From positions 1 to 8,580 of the forward strand of contig CANGUI010000061.1 of the NCBI GenBank assembly GCA_947457025.1: DNA of 8,580 nt, in the 5' to 3' direction. Source of the stretch: Flammeovirgaceae bacterium (GTDB taxonomy: Bacteria; Bacteroidota; Bacteroidia; Cytophagales; Cyclobacteriaceae). Positions 6,905 through 8,580 of this stretch are shown here, piece after piece. The position numbers and the translations under genes were made by a program. Below the pieces are notes generated by a model that was not told where the DNA came from, did not search any database, and saw only the letters and a list, made by a program, of their open reading frames with translations. Each line of letters opens with the position of its first letter. Position 1 is the first letter of the stretch.

Positions 6905-8580
6905 TTACTGGGCGCGTTTGGCATTAATGGGGAACTCGCCAAATTGGCCCAGTACCATCGTGCCCGCTAACACATCGCCGGTAATAGCGGCCTTTACCCC
7001 AATCACCACCGAATTTCCACCAAACGAAAGCGTGTAGCTAAACGTGAGCTGATTGCCCACCACTTTCACGTTTTCTAACGGTGTGGTGCGATTGCCACGC
7101 GTGCTGGTAATTGTTCCGGTGTATTGGCCCTCTTTCTTTTCGATGGTGATTTTGCCTTCACCACCCTGAGGCGATTGCACCGTGTAATCCCAAACACCAT
7201 CCGCTTTTACCACCGCTGTGGGATCGGCCTTCACCGCGGGCGCTGCAGCTACCGGCGCACTTGCCGGACGGCCCGCAGGCGCACCACCGCGGCCACCACC
7301 GCCAAAGCCGCCACCTTGGGCCATACCGCCACCACCAGCATCGCCAGGGCCACCACCATCGCCTTCTTTCAGATCGTCATTATTCACGTTGCGCCCGCGC
7401 CTGCGGGGTTGATCGAAACTCATTTTACCGATGCGGTAGCTGATGTTTGCTCTAAAGCTGATATTATTTTGTGTGGTAAGCCCGCGTTGGGTAATAAATG
7501 GAGTTGTGGTTTCATTGCGAATGGTAATCGATTCGGCAAAAAAGTTTTCTATCCCAACTCCAAAACTACCTTTCTTGTTCTTGAAATCTTTCCGCACAGC
7601 TAAACTATAAATTCCAAAACCTCCTTGAATACCTTGCAACAACACGCGCTTTCCTCTATAGAAACCAAAGAACTGCAGGCCCCAACCTTTCTCGAACGAG
7701 TAACCTCCAAACATACGGGCACTTGGCACCCAACCTTCATTACGTGCACGTTGTGTTGGGTCGGACACGTTGTTATCTAACACCGCATAAAACACATCGC
7801 CACCACCACTTAACGATAGTTTGCCAATGTTTATGTTTAAAAACAAACTTCCTCCGTATGCCTGCTCTTTACCAATGTTGGCATACCGCGTGATAATGGT
7901 GTCGCCTTCAAACTCTCGCAACGACTGGATAGCATTATCGGTATTGCGATAAAAGCCGGTAAGATTAACAGAAGTTCCTTTGACAAAAGTGGAGTATCCT
8001 AATTCGAAATTATCGGTAAACTCAGGGTCTAACCGTGGATTTCCTATTGTTTGATTTAGTGGGTTATTACTCTGCTGGCGGTTTGGATTTAAAAACTGAA
8101 TCGATGGTCTTTGAATCCTCCTGTTGTAAGAACCCTTTAAAGTTCTCCCACTTTTTAGCTTTTGCGAAAGGTTTAGACTGGGCACCAATACGTCAAACTC
8201 TGGTATATCAATGTTTGATTCTGTTCTTGAAAACGCATTGATGGTTGTATATTCGTAACGTAATCCGGATTTAAAGCTGAAACCACTTTTAGCCGCATAA
8301 GAATACGAACCATAAACACTGCTAACATCCTGATTGTAATTCAGCTGATTATTGTTTTGCTGGATGGTTTCGTAAGTACCGTCACCATTGCCATCGCGCA
8401 GCGTTACGAAGTTACTGGTAACTTTTCTGATGATTTGTTTTACACCCGTTTCGAACATTTGATTAGTGCCCATGGGGGTTTGATAGTCTAACTGTAATGT
8501 GTACTCTTCATTTATACCATCGTTGATGTTCTGCAAACCCGAAAAAGAATTTGTTGTCAAATTTTCTATTCGGCTAAAAA
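6905..8580 (-). CDS. TonB-dependent receptor-type outer-membrane beta-barrel protein with extra C-terminal domain (5' partial)
   Basis: The reading frame stays open to the window edge, so the true start, plug domain and signal peptide lie outside; 557 residues are visible. Residues 1 to about 386 are amphipathic barrel strands of the Bacteroidota outer-membrane beta-barrel family, the C-terminal part of SusC/TonB-type receptors. Landmarks are SVYGSYSYAAKSGFSFKSGL, GSYNRRIQRPSIQFLNPN, NPRLDPEFTDNFELGYS and the final strand ISFRANISYRIGKM. Such barrels import large nutrients using energy from TonB, or act as related outer-membrane transporters. A charged segment, a Gly/Ala/Pro-rich linker and a separate 101-residue beta-rich domain at 457-557 follow the last strand; they should lie in the periplasm. 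That domain has GVWDYTVQSPQG, YTGTIT, VGNQLTFSYT and a terminal FPINAKRAQ. No SusD-like partner is visible downstream. The gene ends at its own terminator. Confidence 0.88.
   Translation of the reverse strand, partial: FSRIENLTTNSFSGLQNINDGINEEYTLQLDYQTPMGTNQMFETGVKQIIRKVTSNFVTLRDGNGDGTYETIQQNNNQLNYNQDVSSVYGSYSYAAKSGFSFKSGLRYEYTTINAFSRTESNIDIPEFDVLVPSLNLSQKLKSGRTLKGSYNRRIQRPSIQFLNPNRQQSNNPLNQTIGNPRLDPEFTDNFELGYSTFVKGTSVNLTGFYRNTDNAIQSLREFEGDTIITRYANIGKEQAYGGSLFLNINIGKLSLSGGGDVFYAVLDNNVSDPTQRARNEGWVPSARMFGGYSFEKGWGLQFFGFYRGKRVLLQGIQGGFGIYSLAVRKDFKNKKGSFGVGIENFFAESITIRNETTTPFITQRGLTTQNNISFRANISYRIGKMSFDQPRRRGRNVNNDDLKEGDGGGPGDAGGGGMAQGGGFGGGGRGGAPAGRPASAPVAAAPAVKADPTAVVKADGVWDYTVQSPQGGEGKITIEKKEGQYTGTITSTRGNRTTPLENVKVVGNQLTFSYTLSFGGNSVVIGVKAAITGDVLAGTMVLGQFGEFPINAKRAQ
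7211..7363 (-). repeat. Low-complexity Gly/Ala/Pro-rich coding tract
   Basis: This GC-rich stretch of irregular GGN/GCN triplets encodes residues about 406-456 of the barrel protein. It begins with Gly runs (DGGGPGDAGGGGMAQGGG), continues through GGFGGGGRGG and then becomes Ala/Pro-rich. It looks like a flexible interdomain linker. The unit is a codon-level repeat, not a regular array with spacers. Confidence 0.8.

Noticed and set aside
7211..7390. Repetitive GC-rich tract that could suggest a CRISPR or tandem array
   Set aside because: The units are irregular Gly/Ala codons in frame with the receptor gene, with no constant repeat or spacer length.
7124..7603. 159-residue plus-strand ORF rich in Thr, Ala, Arg and His
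   Set aside because: It is the antisense shadow of the Gly-rich linker and flanking receptor sequence; the composition follows from the GC-rich repeat.
8558..8560. Apparent TTG start for the receptor gene
   Set aside because: The frame continues open to the window edge and the product begins mid-barrel, so this is an internal codon of a gene cut by the window.

Overview
The window comes from a member of the Bacteroidota, probably of the Cytophagia type. Three things point there: a SusC/TonB-style outer-membrane barrel gene with a Bacteroidota-type fold, a glmM product that begins MTLIKSISGIRGT, and start regions with TAnnTTTG-type -7 boxes and no clear Shine-Dalgarno sequences. GC content is about 50-55% over most of the window. 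It drops to roughly 35-47% in the barrel-coding part of the last gene.

Layout. Positions 43-2280 (+) encode a large exported protein of unknown function, with a signal peptide, TPR-like helices and a beta-rich C-terminal half. It converges on a tight three-gene minus-strand cassette, 4136-2333: a MOSC-domain protein, a SCO-family copper chaperone lipoprotein and a small monoheme cytochrome c. MOSC and SCO abut with no gap, and SCO overlaps the cytochrome gene. Upstream on the same strand lies glmM (5657-4266, GTG start), preceded by a small Cys-rich one-TM protein resembling NqrM (5947-5708).

That small gene is divergent from mazG (6039-6851, +). The gap between them holds two -7-like boxes that face each other in one imperfect 16-bp palindrome. 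mazG ends tail-to-tail with a TonB-dependent-receptor-type gene (8580-6905, -), whose 5' part is outside the window. A strong intrinsic terminator for that gene sits between the two stop codons.

How the genes fit together. Most are housekeeping or respiratory accessory functions: hexosamine precursor supply for peptidoglycan (GlmM), nucleotide-pool cleaning (MazG), copper delivery and electron transfer outside the inner membrane (SCO plus cytochrome c), molybdenum-cofactor redox chemistry (MOSC) and possibly respiratory-complex maturation (NqrM-like). I see no mobile element, CRISPR array, tRNA, rRNA or defence island. The least ordinary items are the extra beta-rich domain joined by a Gly-rich linker to the C-terminus of the outer-membrane barrel, the abutting face-to-face promoter boxes, and the uncharacterised 745-residue exported protein.
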